Source: Hydrogenobaculum sp. (GTDB lineage Bacteria; Aquificota; Aquificia; Aquificales; Aquificaceae). Taken from it: DNA of 37,424 nucleotides. Made by a program: the position numbers and the translations under genes. The stretch spans positions 1 to 37,424 of the forward strand of contig PNJC01000133.1 of the NCBI GenBank assembly GCA_002878215.1. Reading direction: 5' to 3'. Below, piece after piece: positions 34,579 through 37,424 of this stretch (position 1 is its first letter; each line of letters begins with the position of its first letter). The notes under the pieces were generated by a model that saw nothing but the letters and a program-made list of their open reading frames with translations, searched no databases and was not told the origin of the DNA.

Positions 34579-35444
34579 TATACCTTACCTCCAGCGTTCC
34601 TCTTGGATATTATGAATCTATCAGAATATCTCTTTCCTCTCTTGGTTTTATACCCTTTAGTTTTCCAACCCCAAGGAGATTCTGGGTGCTTACCTTTGGT
34701 TTTACCCTCACCACCACCGTGTGGGTGATCTACTGGATTCATAGCTGTACCACGAACGTTTGGCCTCATACCTAACCATCTAGCTCTACCAGCCTTTCCA
34801 AGTTTAACAAGCTCGTGCTCAGCCAAACCTACAACACCTATAGTAGCCATACATTTATCATTTACAAGTCTTACCTCACCAGAAGGCAAACGCACTTGAG
34901 CATAGCCTTCTATTTTACCTATCACTTGAGCTGATAAACCAGCAGCTCTTACAAGCTTTGCACCTCTACCGGGATTTAACTCTATGTTATGGATAAAAGT
35001 ACCAACTGGGATAAAGCGCAAAGGCATAGCATTACCAGGCTTTATATCTGGAAGCTCCTTCCCTTTAATAGCATCTTCATAGCTTATAGAAACTACCGTA
35101 TCCCCTACGCTAAGTTTGTCAGGCCATATTATGTACCTTTTCTCACCGTCTTTATAATGAAGCAAAGCTATACGAGCGCTTCTAAATGGGTCATACTCTA
35201 TGGAATAAACTTTTGCTGGTATAAGACTCTTATCTCTTTTAAAATCTATCAAACGATACCTTATCTTGTTACCAGCACCTTTCCACCTGGAAGTAATTTT
35301 ACCTTGCTGTCTACTCCTACCTAAAGCCCTTTTGTAATAATAAGTAAGGCTTTTTTCCGGTTCTCTTCTGGTAAGCTCAGAATAATCATAAAGTATAGCG
35401 TGTCTTTGCCCATTTGTCACAGGTTTTAACTTTCTTACACCCAT
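34578..35444 (-). CDS. rplB: 50S ribosomal protein L2
   Basis: This 288-residue protein is needed for subunit joining and peptidyl transfer. It includes [39 protein letters not shown] and the catalytic-region signature [18 protein letters not shown] with [12 protein letters not shown]. It is slightly longer than the usual 275. Confidence 0.97.
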   Translation of the reverse strand: MGVRKLKPVTNGQRHAILYDYSELTRREPEKSLTYYYKRALGRSRQQGKITSRWKGAGNKIRYRLIDFKRDKSLIPAKVYSIEYDPFRSARIALLHYKDGEKRYIIWPDKLSVGDTVVSISYEDAIKGKELPDIKPGNAMPLRFIPVGTFIHNIELNPGRGAKLVRAAGLSAQVIGKIEGYAQVRLPSGEVRLVNDKCMATIGVVGLAEHELVKLGKAGRARWLGMRPNVRGTAMNPVDHPHGGGEGKTKGKHPESPWGWKTKGYKTKRGKRYSDRFIISKRNAGGKV

Positions 35445-35454
35445 ATATATAACC

Positions 35455-35754
35455 TCACAAACTCATAAGATCTATTTTTGAATTCTTATCAAGGGTAATG
35501 ATAGCTTTTTTATAACCTCTTGTGGCACCATAGACTCTGCCTCTTCTTGTTATCGTCCTTTTTACCCTTGGTCTTGCATAAAGAGTGTTAACAGCTTTCA
35601 CTTTTACTCCAAACAGCTTTTCCACGGCATGCTTTATTTCATGTTTATTGGCATCCTTATGAACTTCAAATACATATTTGTTTAAATCTTCCATCAATCT
35701 ATTTGTCTTTTCAGTGATTATAGGGCGTATAATAACTTCTTCAGGTGCTCTCAT
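35455..35754 (-). CDS. rplW: 50S ribosomal protein L23
   Basis: The 99-residue protein has [40 protein letters not shown] and [17 protein letters not shown]. It is the main docking site of trigger factor and SRP at the tunnel exit. It overlaps rplD by 4 nt. Confidence 0.96.
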   Translation of the reverse strand: MRAPEEVIIRPIITEKTNRLMEDLNKYVFEVHKDANKHEIKHAVEKLFGVKVKAVNTLYARPRVKRTITRRGRVYGATRGYKKAIITLDKNSKIDLMSL

Positions 35755-36353
35755 AAACTTACCCTCTCATAAATTTTTTCCAAGGCTCCTTGCTCTATCA
35801 ACAAAGCATCAGCCCAAAGAATATCGTAAACATTAAGGCCTACAACAGGTAAAACTTTCGTGTTTGGTATATTTTTAAAGCTCTTAGAAACAACATCGTT
35901 TTGATCTTTTGTTACTACCAAGACTTTTTTATCAGATAGACCTTTTTCTTTTAAAAGCTCAAAAGCCATCTTAGTCTTGGGCTTTTCTAAAGAAGATAAC
36001 AAAGATTCCAATACATAAATAGAATTATTCTTAGCTTTTGTGCTAAGAGCCATAGCAAGAGCTATTTTTCTATATTTTTTAGATAGCTTGTACTCATAAT
36101 CTCTAGGCTTAGGCCCATGCACAACACCGCCACCAACAAATATATTCGCTGAGCGAGCACCGTGTCTAGCATTACCAGTACCTTTTTGAGGCATTATCTT
36201 CTTTTTACTACAGTTTACCTCGGATCTGGTTTTTGTGGAATGAGTACCTTGCCTTCTTTTAGCAAGCTGCCATCTAACCACATCCCATAAAATATGCTTC
36301 TTAGGTTCTACGTTAAAAACATCGTCTCTTAGTTCTACACCATTTACCAACAT
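35751..36353 (-). CDS. rplD: 50S ribosomal protein L4
   Basis: The 200-residue protein has the tunnel-loop region [40 protein letters not shown] and [19 protein letters not shown]. In E. coli L4 autoregulates the S10 operon through the leader before rpsJ. Here rpsJ follows tuf closely, so that leader is absent. Confidence 0.96.
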   Translation of the reverse strand: MLVNGVELRDDVFNVEPKKHILWDVVRWQLAKRRQGTHSTKTRSEVNCSKKKIMPQKGTGNARHGARSANIFVGGGVVHGPKPRDYEYKLSKKYRKIALAMALSTKAKNNSIYVLESLLSSLEKPKTKMAFELLKEKGLSDKKVLVVTKDQNDVVSKSFKNIPNTKVLPVVGLNVYDILWADALLIEQGALEKIYERVSL

Positions 36354-36354
36354 A

Positions 36355-37053
36355 TCACACTTCCTGCCTTAAAAGATTTGATGATATAAACGACAAACGC
36401 TCCTGTTTCCTTTGAGCTTTCTTTCTAAAGGCGATATGACTCTTTTCAATATATACAATTCCATCTTTATGGCCAGGCACAGAACCCTTCACAAGAATAA
36501 TTCCCTTGTCCTTTAAAACATCCACAACCAAAAGGGCTTGTACCCTTATAGTTTCGTTACCATGCCTTCCGGCCATTCTCTTGCTCTTCCAAACTCTACC
36601 AGGATCAGTACGATTTCCCACAGAACCTACAGCCCTATGATATCTGTGACCGTGAGACTTTGGAAAACCACCAAAATCCCATCTTTTCATGGTGCCTGTA
36701 AAACCCCTACCTTTTGATCTCCCAACTACATCCACCAACTCACCAGGTGAGAAAATATCAACACCTAACTCCTGACCTAATGTAAAACCAGAAATATCAT
36801 CTACTCTAAATTCTTTTAAATATTTTAAAGGTGTTAAATTGGATTTCTTAAAATGACCAACCATAGGTTTTTTAAATCTACTTTGCTTTAAAGGAATACT
36901 ACCTACTTGCACAGCATTATAACCGTCTGTTTCGGAGCTTTTAATATAAACCACATAGTTAGGTTCTACTTTAATAGCTGTTACTGGAATAGCAGTACCA
37001 TCATTTAAAAAAACTCTCATCATTCCAAGTTTCTTACCTATAAGACCTATCAT
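36355..37053 (-). CDS. rplC: 50S ribosomal protein L3
   Basis: The 232-residue protein starts [20 protein letters not shown]. It has [40 protein letters not shown] and RMAGRHGNE near the peptidyl transferase centre. The C-terminus is about 20 residues longer than usual and basic. Confidence 0.96.
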   Translation of the reverse strand: MIGLIGKKLGMMRVFLNDGTAIPVTAIKVEPNYVVYIKSSETDGYNAVQVGSIPLKQSRFKKPMVGHFKKSNLTPLKYLKEFRVDDISGFTLGQELGVDIFSPGELVDVVGRSKGRGFTGTMKRWDFGGFPKSHGHRYHRAVGSVGNRTDPGRVWKSKRMAGRHGNETIRVQALLVVDVLKDKGIILVKGSVPGHKDGIVYIEKSHIAFRKKAQRKQERLSFISSNLLRQEV

Positions 37054-37057
37054 ATCC

Positions 37058-37372
37058 TCAACCTCTCATCTTAACTTCAATGTCAACACCAGCTGGAAGA
37101 CTTATCTCCATAAGAGATTCTATAGTTTGTGGTGTAATCTTTACTATATCCAGCATTCTTTTAAACTCTCTAATCTCAAAATGCTCTCTAGATTGATCAA
37201 ACTTATGAGGTGAGCGCAAGACCGCCCAGCGCCTTCTAGAAGTAGGCAAAGGAATCGGCCCCTTCACGGAGCTTCCTGTTCGTTTAACTGTTTCCACTAT
37301 TTGCTTGACAGATTGATCCAAAAGTCTATAATCGTAAGATTTAAGCTTTATACGTATTTTATCTTGCTCCAT
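37058..37372 (-). CDS. rpsJ: 30S ribosomal protein S10
   Basis: The 104-residue protein has [55 protein letters not shown] and [13 protein letters not shown]. It also acts in transcription antitermination with NusB. It begins 10 nt after the tuf stop, so it is cotranscribed with tuf. Confidence 0.97.
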   Translation of the reverse strand: MEQDKIRIKLKSYDYRLLDQSVKQIVETVKRTGSSVKGPIPLPTSRRRWAVLRSPHKFDQSREHFEIREFKRMLDIVKITPQTIESLMEISLPAGVDIEVKMRG

Positions 37373-37382
37373 ACTAACTTCC

Positions 37383-37424
37383 TCACTCTATAATCTTTGT
37401 GACAACACCAGCACCTACTGTTCT
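37383..37424 (-). CDS. tuf: Elongation factor Tu, C-terminal end (partial)
   Basis: The last 13 codons and the stop of an incoming gene read [13 protein letters not shown], the near-invariant C-terminus of EF-Tu. The rest lies beyond the window edge. It precedes rpsJ as in the common fusA-tuf-rpsJ order. Confidence 0.9.
   Translation of the reverse strand, partial: RTVGAGVVTKIIE

Noticed and set aside
1-37424. CRISPR arrays, insertion sequences, phage genes, defence or toxin-antitoxin modules
   Set aside because: No regularly spaced direct repeats, transposase or integrase motifs were seen; the content is housekeeping, envelope and redox genes.

Overview
The window is AT-rich bacterial chromosome, gene-dense on both strands. 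It carries no tRNA, rRNA, CRISPR array, insertion sequence or phage gene that I can see, and no gene-free stretch above 300 bases. A Kdo/LPS-making Gram-negative is indicated by kdsB, lptB and a heptosyltransferase-like domain. Together with the sulfur-type molybdoenzyme operon and the style of the proteins, this fits a thermophilic, sulfur- or hydrogen-metabolising member of the Aquificales, perhaps close to Hydrogenobaculum. The taxonomic call is inference from gene content; no database was searched.

Left part (1-7000): a small exported cytochrome c (minus strand) lies opposite a lipoprotein gene whose signal peptide is split by a one-base slip in an A6 run. Next comes a plus-strand set (MATE transporter, tail-anchored coiled-coil protein, kdsB, rlmB). 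It converges on, and overlaps by 31 nt, a minus-strand pair: a NurA-like nuclease and a chemoreceptor with a CxxCH heme-binding motif in its periplasmic domain.

Middle (7040-20000): a minus-strand operon encodes a polysulfide/sulfur/thiosulfate-type molybdoenzyme: TAT-exported catalytic subunit, four-cluster ferredoxin subunit, NrfD/PsrC membrane anchor, and an additional Cys-rich ferredoxin. A second minus-strand operon holds a SapC-family protein, a glycosyltransferase-9/zinc-ribbon/methyltransferase fusion, an SdhB/FrdB iron-sulfur subunit and coaD, joined by overlaps or one-base gaps. Diverging from it are a NosL-like membrane protein, lptB and thiD, closed by a terminator on the thiD stop codon. 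A DEAD-box helicase (motif II reads DEFD) and a possible 29-residue membrane peptide follow.

Right part (20000-37424): one uninterrupted minus-strand cluster of 36 genes runs from the 3' end of tuf through the S10, spc and alpha ribosomal operons (rpsJ to rplQ, with secY, adk, map, infA and rpoA), then yggT, ffh, rpsP and khpA, ending at a strong hairpin. A sigma70-like promoter lies exactly at the S10/spc junction, and another directly before ffh. S19 has an extra N-terminal domain of about 65 residues. The ffh-rpsP intergenic region can fold into an H-type pseudoknot followed by a hairpin just before the TTG start of rpsP.

A recurring pattern is a -10 hexamer only 6-7 nt before an ATG that lacks a Shine-Dalgarno sequence (chemoreceptor, sapC, ffh, the 29-residue ORF), which predicts leaderless mRNAs. 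No wholly new multi-gene system is obvious. The most notable items are the rpsP leader structure, the split lipoprotein signal, the heme chemoreceptor next to a redox operon, and the fusion glycosyltransferase.
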